Source: Saprospiraceae bacterium
GTDB lineage: Bacteria > Bacteroidota > Bacteroidia > Chitinophagales > Saprospiraceae
Reading direction: 5' to 3'
Assembly: GCA_016714025.1 (NCBI GenBank)
Contig: JADJOB010000002.1
Span: 231,501 to 295,500 of the forward strand
DNA: 64,000 nucleotides
Numbering within the stretch: position 1 is the first letter of the stretch; each line of letters opens with the position of its first letter. Position numbers and translations under genes: made by a program. Below the pieces are notes generated by a model. The model worked only from the letters and a program-made list of their open reading frames with translations. It ran no database searches and was not told the origin of the DNA. Shown in pieces: positions 36,802 through 45,167 of this stretch.

Positions 36802-37560
36802 TTAACCAAAACGTCCGGTAATGTAATTCTCGGTTTGTTGTTTATCTGGATTTGTAAATATTTTCTTAGTTTCATTAAATTCAACCAATTCACCCATTAA
36901 GAAAAAACCGGTATAATCACTAACACGACTTGCCTGTTGCATGTTGTGGGTGACTATTAAAATGGTGAAGTTATTCTTTAAATCATATATTAATTCCTCA
37001 ATTTTACTGGTAGAAATGGGGTCCAATGCCGATGCCGGTTCATCCATCAGCAATACAGAAGGTTCAATTGCCAATGCGCGTGCGATACAAAGTCTTTGTT
37101 GTTGTCCCCCCGAAAGGTCGAAAGCCGATTTTTTTAATTTGTCTTTTACTTCATTCCACAGTGCTGCCTGGTGCAAAGCTTTTTCAACTTGCTCTTCGAT
37201 CACTTTCTTATCCTGAATCCCATTGACACGTAATCCATATGCAACATTTTCAAATATACTTTTTGGGAAGGGATTTGGCTTTTGAAACACCATCCCAATC
37301 TTTCTGCGTAAAGCATCAATGGCTGAAGTACGTATTTTATAAATATCTTTCCCATCCTTGAGAATCTCTCCTGAAATTTTAACCCCTTCGATCAGATCAT
37401 TCATTCTATTAAATAATCGCAGAAAAGTTGATTTTCCACAACCTGACGGTCCGATTAAAGCGGTTACTGTCTTTTCTGGTATTTGAACAGATACATTCTT
37501 TAAAGCGTGAAAATCAGAATAATATAATTCAGCGTGTTTTGTTTCTAATTTAGCGTGCAT
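36802..37560 (-). CDS. pstB: Phosphate ABC transporter ATPase PstB
   Basis: A 252-residue ATPase that powers phosphate import. Walker A is GPSGCGKST, Q-loop is VFQKPNPFP, the signature is LSGGQQQR, Walker B is VLLMDEPAS, and the H-loop is THNMQQ. All key residues are intact. It lies 4 bp after pstA and upstream of phoU in one operon. Confidence 0.95.
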   Translation of the reverse strand: MHAKLETKHAELYYSDFHALKNVSVQIPEKTVTALIGPSGCGKSTFLRLFNRMNDLIEGVKISGEILKDGKDIYKIRTSAIDALRRKIGMVFQKPNPFPKSIFENVAYGLRVNGIQDKKVIEEQVEKALHQAALWNEVKDKLKKSAFDLSGGQQQRLCIARALAIEPSVLLMDEPASALDPISTSKIEELIYDLKNNFTILIVTHNMQQASRVSDYTGFFLMGELVEFNETKKIFTNPDKQQTENYITGRFG

Positions 37561-37564
37561 GCTT

Positions 37565-38446
37565 TTATTTCATTTTTACTTTCTTCCCAAAATGATTGCG
37601 CAAATAATTTGCTGATAAATTTACTATAAATACGATTCCAATTAAAACGACCGCAGTGCCATATGCTATCGGCCGACTTGCCTCAACATTTGTGCCACTG
37701 GTAGCAATCACATACAAGTGATATGGCAGCGCCATGCATTGATCAAAAACAGATTGTGGTAATTTTGGTAGAAAATACGCAGCTACCGTAAATAATATTG
37801 GAGCTGTTTCACCGGATACCCTTCCGATTCCTAAGATTAACCCGGTAATTATATTTGGAAATGCTATAGGAATTACAACTTTTCGTATGGTATAAAATTT
37901 TGAAGCACCAAGAGCATAACTCGCATGGCGAAATGTGGAATCCACGGCTTTTAAACTCTCCTCTGTTGTCCGAATGATTAACGGCAATGCCAACAAAGCC
38001 AAAGTAAGTGAACCAGCTAATATAGAAGCACCAAAATTAAGTTTGTTTACAAACAAAGCCATACCAAATAATCCAAAAACAATGGATGGGATTCCTGCCA
38101 GATTATTCGTCATCATTTTTATAAAGACCTTCAACTTTCCTTCCTGTGCATATTCATTTACATAAATACCCGATAATACACCAATTGGAAATGCAAATAG
38201 CATGCTGCCCAATACCAAATAGACGCTACCAACTATTGCTGGAAATATCCCTCCTTGTGTCATTCCTTCAGTAGGCATTTCGGAGAAAAAATTCCAGGTA
38301 ACAACGGGCAAGCCTCTTTTTAAAATAAAAAACAAGATTAAAAAAAGTATCCCGATAATAAGAATGGAAATAATTCGTGCCAGCCAAAAAAATATATTTT
38401 GCTGCAATTTTTTACGCCGGTCAATATGTTTTGGAAATACCAGCAT
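37565..38446 (-). CDS. pstA: Phosphate ABC transporter permease PstA
   Basis: A 293-residue inner-membrane permease with about six helices and the permease EAA-type loop (ASYALGASKFYTIRKVVIPIA). It pairs with PstC to form the phosphate channel. It begins 3 bp after pstC on the minus strand. It has an N-terminal hydrophobic helix and then a PTEGMTQGGIFPAI loop typical of PstA. Confidence 0.93.
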   Translation of the reverse strand: MLVFPKHIDRRKKLQQNIFFWLARIISILIIGILFLILFFILKRGLPVVTWNFFSEMPTEGMTQGGIFPAIVGSVYLVLGSMLFAFPIGVLSGIYVNEYAQEGKLKVFIKMMTNNLAGIPSIVFGLFGMALFVNKLNFGASILAGSLTLALLALPLIIRTTEESLKAVDSTFRHASYALGASKFYTIRKVVIPIAFPNIITGLILGIGRVSGETAPILFTVAAYFLPKLPQSVFDQCMALPYHLYVIATSGTNVEASRPIAYGTAVVLIGIVFIVNLSANYLRNHFGKKVKMK

Positions 38447-38449
38447 ATA

Positions 38450-39652
38450 CTAACTTATTTTTCGTTTCAGAGTAATCCGCTCCACAATTAAGTTTGTCAA
38501 TAAAGTTATTAAAAATAACATGCAGGCAAGCGCAAATAAAGATTTAAAATGCAATCCACCAAAAGCAGCTTCTCCCAACTCTGCTGCTATGGTTGCAGGA
38601 ATGGTTCGTACCGGTTGCACAAGACTGTGTGGCATAATTGCTGCATTTCCGGTTACCATTAAAACTGCCATTGTTTCTCCAATAGCCCGTCCGATACCCA
38701 AAATAGCAGCCGCCGTAATACCAGAAGAAGCATTGGGCAGAATTACCTTCCAAATCGTTTGCCAATGTGAGGCTCCTAAAGCAAAACTCGCTTCCTTCAT
38801 AGCCTGCGGTGTTGTCCGGATGGCGTCTTCTGAAACCGTTATGATCGTTGGCAAGGCCATTATTGCTAATAATATACTACCAGCTAAAGCAGTTTCTCCA
38901 ACCGGCAAATGAAAAACATTCTGGATCATAGGCACTATAATAACCAAGCCAAAAAATCCATAGACCACAGATGGAATTCCAGAAAGCAACTCAATAATCG
39001 GTTTTAAAATGTTACGGACTCGATGGTTTGCTATTTCAGCAAGATAAATAGCTGCAGCCAATCCAAGTGGCAATGCAAATAGAATTGCAAAAAAACTAAC
39101 AACCAAGGTCCCCATTAATAAAGGAAACGTTCCCATTACTGAAGCAGGATGTGCAGTAGGAAACCATTCACGTCCACTCAAAAAATCCCATAAACTGATT
39201 GATTTGATTTCGATTTCACGCGTGGATCCTATCAAACTCAATTGTCGCTCTGAAAAAAATGCAATTGATCCCGGAATGCTGTCTAAAAAATGATTCACGC
39301 AAATATTCAGGTATTCATAATTAGGACCAAGCTGTTCTTTTGTAAAATGATCCTCCAGATCATTTACAGTAATTGTAATAATGGGATCTTTTGTACCACC
39401 TAAAGATTCCCAGGTTTTAATTTTTTGATCGAATATATCCTTTATCTGTTCTGCAGTCAGCTGTGAAACAGGATTTCCTTTACCAGTAAATAAACCATAA
39501 TGATTTTCAACTGGTGAAGAACCAATGAAAGAGATTCCTTCTTTAAATAGAAACAATACAATTAATAAAACAATAAAGGCTGATATATATCCACAGCCTT
39601 TAATGATCCACTCCATGAGTGTTTCTAAATATTGATTGAGAGGTGTTCTCAT
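38450..39652 (-). CDS. pstC: Phosphate ABC transporter permease PstC with PstS-like segment in the first external loop
   Basis: A 400-residue permease; the C-terminal ~230 residues are ordinary PstC, with helices from about 175, IELLSGIPSVVYGFFGL and the EAA-type loop ASFALGASHWQTIWKVILPNA. Between helix 1 (20-40) and the rest lies an extra segment of about 85 residues (62-145). Its start, QLTAEQIKDIFDQKIKTW, lines up with QLTREQLEKIFTGEITNW of PstS in this operon, with 14 of 29 residues identical over the full stretch, and the end (PGSIAFF) resembles GAIGYI of PstS. So it looks like a reduced phosphate-binding-protein lobe. Whether it binds phosphate is unknown. Confidence 0.9.
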   Translation of the reverse strand: MRTPLNQYLETLMEWIIKGCGYISAFIVLLIVLFLFKEGISFIGSSPVENHYGLFTGKGNPVSQLTAEQIKDIFDQKIKTWESLGGTKDPIITITVNDLEDHFTKEQLGPNYEYLNICVNHFLDSIPGSIAFFSERQLSLIGSTREIEIKSISLWDFLSGREWFPTAHPASVMGTFPLLMGTLVVSFFAILFALPLGLAAAIYLAEIANHRVRNILKPIIELLSGIPSVVYGFFGLVIIVPMIQNVFHLPVGETALAGSILLAIMALPTIITVSEDAIRTTPQAMKEASFALGASHWQTIWKVILPNASSGITAAAILGIGRAIGETMAVLMVTGNAAIMPHSLVQPVRTIPATIAAELGEAAFGGLHFKSLFALACMLFLITLLTNLIVERITLKRKIS

Positions 39653-39656
39653 TTCA

Positions 39657-40505
39657 TTAGTTCAATGGAATATATCCGACTTCTTCAACAAGTTTTTGCC
39701 CTTCAGGAGAAATACAATAATCAATAAATGGTTTTACCTTACTTTCTATTTTTACATCATAAATATAATAGAGGGGTCTGGCAATAGGATAAGTTTTATC
39801 TTTTGCTGTTGCAATAGAAGGCGCAACAAATGTTTTCCCTTCATCGTAAGATACTTTAATTGCCTTAACTCCACTTGATAAATAAGCCACTCCAATATAA
39901 CCAATGGCACCTTTGGTTTGTCCGACTGATTGTACAATAGCTCCTGTTGCTGGCATATTTAAAACGGTACTGGCATAATTCTTTTTATTCATTACATGTT
40001 CTTTAAAAAACTCATAGGTACCTGAACTGTTTTCGCGTGAATAAACAACGATGGGTGCATCCATTCCCCCTAAATCCTTCCAGTTAGTAATTTCACCAGT
40101 AAAAATTTTCTCCAATTGCTCACGGGTTAATTGCTCTACCTTGTTTTCTGGATGAACAATAACAGCCAATGCATCCACAGCAATTGTTTTAACTTCAATT
40201 TGAATTTGTTTCTCTTGAAATTTTAGTTTTTCTTCGCCTTTTATATCTCTGGATGACATGGCAATGTCTGTATTTCCGTCCATAAGTGCAGTTATACCGG
40301 TTCCACTTCCACCTCCCACAACTGCAATGGATTGATCCGTATGTGTTTTCATATATTGCTCTGCCGATTTTTGTGCCAATGGCAAAACCGTATCGCTTCC
40401 TTTAATATTTAAATTTTTTGATCCTGCGGCTTCTTTCTGCTGATTTGCATTATTACAAGCGCCAAAAAATAAAATACTTAATAATAAAATACTTTTAATG
40501 TTCAT
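39657..40505 (-). CDS. pstS: Phosphate-binding lipoprotein PstS
   Basis: A 282-residue periplasmic phosphate receptor with lipoprotein signal (FFGAC, Cys17). Phosphate-binding signatures are clear: NIKGSDTVLPLAQ, GGGSGTGITAL, DIAMSSRDIK and RENSSGTYEFF, then a second lobe ending in GAIGYIG. It is encoded between the porin gene (11 bp upstream) and pstC (4 bp downstream). It supplies captured phosphate to PstCA. Confidence 0.94.
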   Translation of the reverse strand: MNIKSILLLSILFFGACNNANQQKEAAGSKNLNIKGSDTVLPLAQKSAEQYMKTHTDQSIAVVGGGSGTGITALMDGNTDIAMSSRDIKGEEKLKFQEKQIQIEVKTIAVDALAVIVHPENKVEQLTREQLEKIFTGEITNWKDLGGMDAPIVVYSRENSSGTYEFFKEHVMNKKNYASTVLNMPATGAIVQSVGQTKGAIGYIGVAYLSSGVKAIKVSYDEGKTFVAPSIATAKDKTYPIARPLYYIYDVKIESKVKPFIDYCISPEGQKLVEEVGYIPLN

Positions 40506-40516
40506 ATCAATTCGTT

Positions 40517-41749
40517 TTAAAATTTAAATTGTGTTCTAATTGTAAATACATTGTCTTTTAAATCTTCAGCATATCCATTTAAATGGGTGGCTTTCTCATT
40601 TTGAATAAATTCATAGTACAGCATAATTCTCATATTGCTCAAATAATAATTAAAACCAAGTCCCAAAGTATTGTATTTAATATCTGTAGCATTCAATTTA
40701 TTATTATTTCCTATATCATCTGCTTCAACATCTGTATTCGGATCATACCAATCGTATTTTACAACCAACTGTAAATTGGTTTTACCAATGTTTTGCAAAA
40801 AATAAGTCGAAAGTGAGTTAAATTTTCTGGAATAAATATCATAATTTGCTATGGTACCACTTCTAGGACTGTCTGAAGTTGAAGAAGATGCTGGCTGGGT
40901 TCCATTAATCCATTCCGCTCTCAAGGTCGTGGTTCCTAAATTGGAGTTTATTGCATATTGAATGTCTGCGCCAACGTACTGTCTGAGTGCACCATCTCCT
41001 TTCTTGTTTTCAAGAGTATCTTGCAACACAAAAGCCACTAAACCATTTTGTGAACTTGTTTTATAACTATACGGCGTGCCTTGAATCACTTTACCATGAT
41101 AAAAAGAAACGCCCCCACTCAATTTTGTAGCTTTTATTTTCTTATCAATCGAAATTCTTGCAACTAAATCTTTATAGGAATCAAAATCCGCTACGGTGGC
41201 GTTACCATTATAAACTCCTAATTCAAAATTAAAAGGTTTCAACTTGAAATAGTTCACTTTAAACCCAAGATCCGCCTCAGCCGGCAACATGGTTGTAGAA
41301 AAACGAGCTCGTTCCGGGCCCTCATGCACCAAAGTTGAATACGATTGTTCGAAACCAAATGGCCTTGGAAAAATCCCTGCAGTGTATTTCAAACCTACTT
41401 TATTCATGGTATACGAACCAAAAACATCGTGAAGTGAAATTCCTTTTTCAGTATTTTCAGTTACAAGGACCAACTCATAATCCTCCGTATGGTAAGCAAC
41501 TTTCACCCGTGCCCTTCGGACACTGAATCGTTTATCAACAGCGGAAGCAAAATCTCCACCCGGATATTTGATTCCTTTGGATTGAGCCCATTGAAATTCC
41601 GGTTGGAAATACCCACTGATTTTGACCTTTTTAATATTTTTTATTTCATTTTGCTGAGTATTCAATACAGAATCCAGCATTTCAAGATTTTGCGCATGCA
41701 TAGAATATACTCCAAGCATGAGCCATAGAAAGACCATTATGTTTTTCAT
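40517..41749 (-). CDS. Phosphate-selective porin (OprO/OprP-like)
   Basis: A 410-residue outer-membrane porin of the phosphate-selective O/P family. A signal peptide ends at HAQ (20). The barrel shows KISGYFQPEFQWAQ, RFSVRRARVKVAYHTEDYELVL, FPRPFGFEQSYSTLVHEGPERARF and YDWYDPNTD, and the last strand ends in RTQFKF. As the first gene of the operon it probably brings phosphate through the outer membrane. The PHO-box-like repeat and -7 element lie 18-63 bp upstream. Confidence 0.88.
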   Translation of the reverse strand: MKNIMVFLWLMLGVYSMHAQNLEMLDSVLNTQQNEIKNIKKVKISGYFQPEFQWAQSKGIKYPGGDFASAVDKRFSVRRARVKVAYHTEDYELVLVTENTEKGISLHDVFGSYTMNKVGLKYTAGIFPRPFGFEQSYSTLVHEGPERARFSTTMLPAEADLGFKVNYFKLKPFNFELGVYNGNATVADFDSYKDLVARISIDKKIKATKLSGGVSFYHGKVIQGTPYSYKTSSQNGLVAFVLQDTLENKKGDGALRQYVGADIQYAINSNLGTTTLRAEWINGTQPASSSTSDSPRSGTIANYDIYSRKFNSLSTYFLQNIGKTNLQLVVKYDWYDPNTDVEADDIGNNNKLNATDIKYNTLGLGFNYYLSNMRIMLYYEFIQNEKATHLNGYAEDLKDNVFTIRTQFKF

Positions 41750-41766
41750 TTCAACTTTTTACACTG

Positions 41767-41774
41767 CAAAATTA
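41767..41774 (-). promoter_or_regulatory. -7 promoter element of pst operon
   Basis: The minus-strand octamer TAATTTTG matches the Bacteroidota consensus TAnnTTTG, about 18 bp upstream of the porin start. No TTTG at -33 is seen; the tandem repeat occupies that position. Confidence 0.6.
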
Positions 41775-41790
41775 GGATGAAGCGCTTAGT

Positions 41791-41812
41791 CCAATATTAA
41801 GCCAATATTAAG
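41791..41812 (-). promoter_or_regulatory. Candidate PHO box: tandem 11-bp repeat
   Basis: CTTAATATTGG occurs twice in exact tandem on the minus strand (11-bp period, as in the PhoB direct-repeat box). It begins 17 bp upstream of the TAATTTTG element, where the -33 element would be. This is the expected geometry of a promoter that a PhoB-type response regulator activates. The PhoB regulator itself is not in this window. Confidence 0.6.
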
Positions 41813-41869
41813 AAAACCAAATTGTCTAAAAATTGGAGCATATTTCTATATTTACCTTAAATAATAAAG

Positions 41870-43228
41870 ATGAAACGAAGAGATTTTCTCAAAACCGGAA
41901 GTTTACTAGGCGGAATGGCTCTGGTCGGCCCTGATTTAATTAAATCCAGCTTAAATACTAAGAAAAAACCTAAAAAAGTATTGATTTTGGGTAGCGGTTT
42001 TTCAGGATTGGCTGCAGCATATGCGCTCAAAAAGAAAGGAATTAAATACCAAATCCTCGAAGCCCGCAATCGAATTGGAGGCAGGGTATTTTCATTTAAT
42101 CCAAATCCGGAATTAAATCTTACCATCGAATTGGGTGCAGAATGGGTTGGGGAATCTCACACCCGGATCATAGAACTCTGCAAAGAATTTGGTTTAACAC
42201 CCGAAAACAACCAGTTTGATACCCATCTCAACTTTGAAGGCAATTATTTTAAAGCCGGGGCTTGGAATTTGAGTCCGGAATTGGAAAAATTCTGGAATGC
42301 CAAAACAACCCTCTGGAATGCCTTAACCCCAGTACAAAAACGCAAATTGGACAAACAGGATTGGTGGCGCTATTTATCCAATAAAGGATTTTCAGATCGA
42401 GATTTATTGTTGCGTGAATTGATGGATAGTACAGATTTTGGTGAAAGTATTCGGCATACTTCAGCCTATGCAGCATTTGCAGAATATGCAGAGAGCAGTG
42501 AAAAGAATGAAATGGATCTTAAAATCAAAGGAGGAAATGGTTTATTGGCAGAAAAATTAGCAGATGCAGTTGGGCGCGAATTTATTTTGACTCAACATAC
42601 CGCAGTTCAAATCAATCAGGATGCTATAGGCGTTAAGGTGATTTGCGACAACGGAAAAAGTTTTTCTGCCGACCGATTAATTTGTACGGTTCCACTCTAT
42701 GCGCTTCAAAAAATAAAATGGAATCCAGGATTGCCATCATACCAACTTGACGCCATTAATTCTTTACAATATGCGCGTATCGGAAAATTTCCAATGGTAT
42801 TTAAAGAGCGCTTTTGGAAGGAAGAAAATTTTGATATGCTAACCGATACGCCTGCACATTATTTTTATCATGCGACTAAAAATCAGGCTGGTCCTTCTGG
42901 TGTTTTAATATCCTATGCAATTGGAGAAAAAGCTGATTCTATGGCCTCAGTAACCAAACAACACCGCGAAGAATTAATTTTAAATGCACTTAAGCCCGCT
43001 TTTGGTGATGTTCGAAAATACCTCAGTGAAAGTTTGATGTATTATTGGGGAGTGGATAATTATTCTAAAGGAGCTTATGCATTTTATGGGAAAGGACAGT
43101 GGTTTGGCACAATGCCGATTTTAAAACAAGCACATCTAAATACACATTTTGCCGGAGAGCATCTGGCGGATTGGCAGGGATTTATGGAAGGCGCAATCAA
43201 CAGCGGTGAAGAAGCAGCAGAATTTTAA
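41870..43228 (+). CDS. Flavin-containing monoamine oxidase family protein
   Basis: A 452-residue FAD enzyme of the amine oxidase family. The N-terminus MKRRDFLKTGSLLGG looks like a twin-arginine signal, so it would be exported folded. The dinucleotide fold is VLILGSGFSGLAAAY (37-51) with EARNRIGGRV, and the C-terminal FAD motif is FAGEHLADWQGFMEGAINSGEEAA. The likely reaction is oxidation of an amine or similar substrate with release of peroxide; the substrate is unknown. It is divergent from the pst operon with a 120-bp gap holding the PHO-box-like repeat. Confidence 0.86.
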   Translation: MKRRDFLKTGSLLGGMALVGPDLIKSSLNTKKKPKKVLILGSGFSGLAAAYALKKKGIKYQILEARNRIGGRVFSFNPNPELNLTIELGAEWVGESHTRIIELCKEFGLTPENNQFDTHLNFEGNYFKAGAWNLSPELEKFWNAKTTLWNALTPVQKRKLDKQDWWRYLSNKGFSDRDLLLRELMDSTDFGESIRHTSAYAAFAEYAESSEKNEMDLKIKGGNGLLAEKLADAVGREFILTQHTAVQINQDAIGVKVICDNGKSFSADRLICTVPLYALQKIKWNPGLPSYQLDAINSLQYARIGKFPMVFKERFWKEENFDMLTDTPAHYFYHATKNQAGPSGVLISYAIGEKADSMASVTKQHREELILNALKPAFGDVRKYLSESLMYYWGVDNYSKGAYAFYGKGQWFGTMPILKQAHLNTHFAGEHLADWQGFMEGAINSGEEAAEF

Positions 43229-43257
43229 ATTGTTGCTTATATGTATAATATAATGCA

Positions 43258-43388
43258 CAATTTTCAATGACTATTGGCTCTTACTTTGATCATTGAACAT
43301 TGAGCATTGCTCATTGAATATTAAAATGTCTAATCGAAGAATCAAAAGAAATGCTCAATACACAATGCTCAATTTTCAATGACTATTG
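43258..43388. repeat. Direct repeat pair in intergenic region
   Basis: The 19-bp word caattttcaatgactattg occurs exactly at 43258-43276 and 43370-43388. Between and around them are short repeated words (cattgagcattgctcattga, aatgctcaat). No gene is visible in the region 43229-43510 apart from the terminator. Function unknown. Confidence 0.55.
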
Positions 43389-43427
43389 AAAAATAATAAA
43401 TTTAATTTGAATCAAGAATATTTTAAA

Positions 43428-43462
43428 CAAAAAAAAATGAAGCAACTAAAAGCTGCTTCATT
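43428..43462 (-). terminator. Intrinsic terminator for the 43511-43936 gene
   Basis: Stem aatgaagca / tgcttcatt with a nine-base loop; on the minus strand the stem is followed by a run of nine T (43429-43437). Confidence 0.8.
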
Positions 43463-43510
43463 ATAGTCTGGGACAAAGATTGCTTATTCAGCAATATCAA
43501 TTTTCAAATA

Positions 43511-43936
43511 CTAAAGGTTTATAAGTTCGCTGTCATTTCCAGCTTTAACACGTAAACGGTATTTTTTACCTTTTGCTAATTTTCCTGCATCGATAACAAT
43601 ATCACCTGTTGCATTTTGGCTAATTGCACTTTGTCCGTTTGGTACAACTGCACCTGCAGGATCCAATACATCAAAACTTAAGTCAATTCCTTGATTTTTT
43701 CCTTTAAATAAATTGGATGAAACCAATTTTGTAGCTGGTTTAGCACCTTTTTTAATAGAAGGGGTACTAACATAAATTTTTGGACAGCAACTTACGTGAG
43801 CCATTGGAGTTGTTGCACCTTGTCCACCAGAAGCAGTGGTAGCTCCTTGACCCGGTTTGCCTTGTGGTTTAACTTCAGTTTGAGCGAATAAACCAGTTGT
43901 AATAATAAAAGAGCAGAATACTAATACTTTTTTCAT
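43511..43936 (-). CDS. Small secreted protein with glycine/glutamine-rich linker, unknown function
   Basis: A 141-residue protein with a signal peptide ending at LFAQ (19). After a Gly/Gln/Thr-rich linker (about 23-43) comes a short cysteine pair (SCCPK) and a beta-rich domain of about 90 residues (GIDLSFDVLDPAGAV, DIVIDAGKLAKGKKYRL). No known family. A terminator follows the gene, and its leader (43937 on) has no clear promoter. Probably periplasmic or surface. Confidence 0.65.
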   Translation of the reverse strand: MKKVLVFCSFIITTGLFAQTEVKPQGKPGQGATTASGGQGATTPMAHVSCCPKIYVSTPSIKKGAKPATKLVSSNLFKGKNQGIDLSFDVLDPAGAVVPNGQSAISQNATGDIVIDAGKLAKGKKYRLRVKAGNDSELINL

Positions 43937-44198
43937 GTTTTAAAAAAATTTAAATTGTTAATGAATATACGTTTATTTTGTTTTAGAACTAATTTTTTTA
44001 TAATAAGCAATCATCAAATTCTAATTTAGGTTCCATATTTGAAAGAAGGTTATCATGCAATTCGACTTTTTTTTTAATTTCAGAAATCTTGTTAGAAATC
44101 TGGTCAATTTTATTTAAAATTTGGTTTAGCTATTCATATCACATGAATACAGCCGCTAAATATAGCTTTAATTCTCTGTTAATTTAGAAGGGCGTCAT
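43937..44198. other. Intergenic stretch without recognisable gene
   Basis: A stretch of 340 bp (43937-44276) lies between two minus-strand genes. Apart from the terminator near its right end, I see only AT-rich sequence. No gene or RNA is supported. Confidence 0.6.
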
Positions 44199-44232
44199 AA
44201 AAAATAGAAGCAGTACCCTGTACTGCTTCTAT
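44199..44232 (-). terminator. Intrinsic terminator for the 44277-45026 gene
   Basis: Perfect 12-bp stem atagaagcagta / tactgcttctat with loop ccctg; on the minus strand it is followed by a T run (44199-44203). Confidence 0.82.
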
Positions 44233-44276
44233 GATTCACCCGAATCAAATTTCAGAACGCTTGTATTTTAAGTCAA

Positions 44277-45026
44277 TCAGAGTACGCTCACCTGATAGGT
44301 GACATCCACCACAAACTCATATTCCTGGATTTCTCCATGGAAATGGAGTAAGTGGTTTCCTTTAGACAATGGCTTTAATAGAATCCAATATCCATCTGAC
44401 ACGGCATCTTGCTTGATCCCTAAAATACATGGATCCAGGCAGGTGCTTAGGTCCGGATCACCAACAAATGTGAATAAATTAGTAGGTACGCGGAATTGCT
44501 CCAGTCCACCAATGGGCTTTCCATCCAATTCCACTGAAAGGTTTCCGGCCATATCTATGGCATTTCTTGCACCATCTTTTAGGTAATCTTCCAGCGTTTG
44601 TCCTGGAGCCAGGGTGTAATCCAAGTTTGGACAAGGAGCATCATTGATTACATTAATAATTGGAAACAAAATTCCTTTTCCATAGGGTATCACTACTTTT
44701 CTGGTTGAAAATCCACCAGAATTGCCTACCAAGAAATAAACCGGACCTTTTTGACCTTTGTCTGCATGGATTCCGGTTTCATCCATCAAAGGGTTAATTT
44801 CGCAGGGCAAACTAAACGCATAACGCCACCAGTCCTCCGTCCACGATGCCAATGGTTTACCAAAGGGCTGTGAATTTAACGGAAACACTTTGTTGTTAGC
44901 CTGAGTTCGACCATCCAATCCAGTGACGACACGCACTGGCTCTAACTGCTCTTCATCTTTGCAGGCAGTTACGATAACAGCGAGGAATGCAATGACTGCA
45001 ATTCCCCAATTCAAAATCTTTTTCAT
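44277..45026 (-). CDS. Secreted lipoprotein, unknown function
   Basis: A 249-residue protein with a lipoprotein-like signal ending at IVTAC (Cys22). The rest contains WTEDWWRYAFSLPCEINP, VYFLVGNSGGFSTRKVVIPYGKGILFP, a Pro-Cys (APCPN), and DPDLSTCLDPC, so several cysteines may form disulfides. It is probably a beta-sandwich domain at the cell surface. No family recognised. Followed by a strong terminator and preceded by a gap of 141 bp. Confidence 0.7.
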   Translation of the reverse strand: MKKILNWGIAVIAFLAVIVTACKDEEQLEPVRVVTGLDGRTQANNKVFPLNSQPFGKPLASWTEDWWRYAFSLPCEINPLMDETGIHADKGQKGPVYFLVGNSGGFSTRKVVIPYGKGILFPIINVINDAPCPNLDYTLAPGQTLEDYLKDGARNAIDMAGNLSVELDGKPIGGLEQFRVPTNLFTFVGDPDLSTCLDPCILGIKQDAVSDGYWILLKPLSKGNHLLHFHGEIQEYEFVVDVTYQVSVL

Positions 45027-45167
45027 AGGGTGTAAAAATTTAAATGATTGCCTACTCTAGCGGATTTTCGGCATCCTCCGCATTCTAATAGTTATATTTA
45101 AATTAAATTACTGATTGAGTTGAAAAGTAATCACATGCATGGACACCTTTCTTAAAATGGAGATTAA

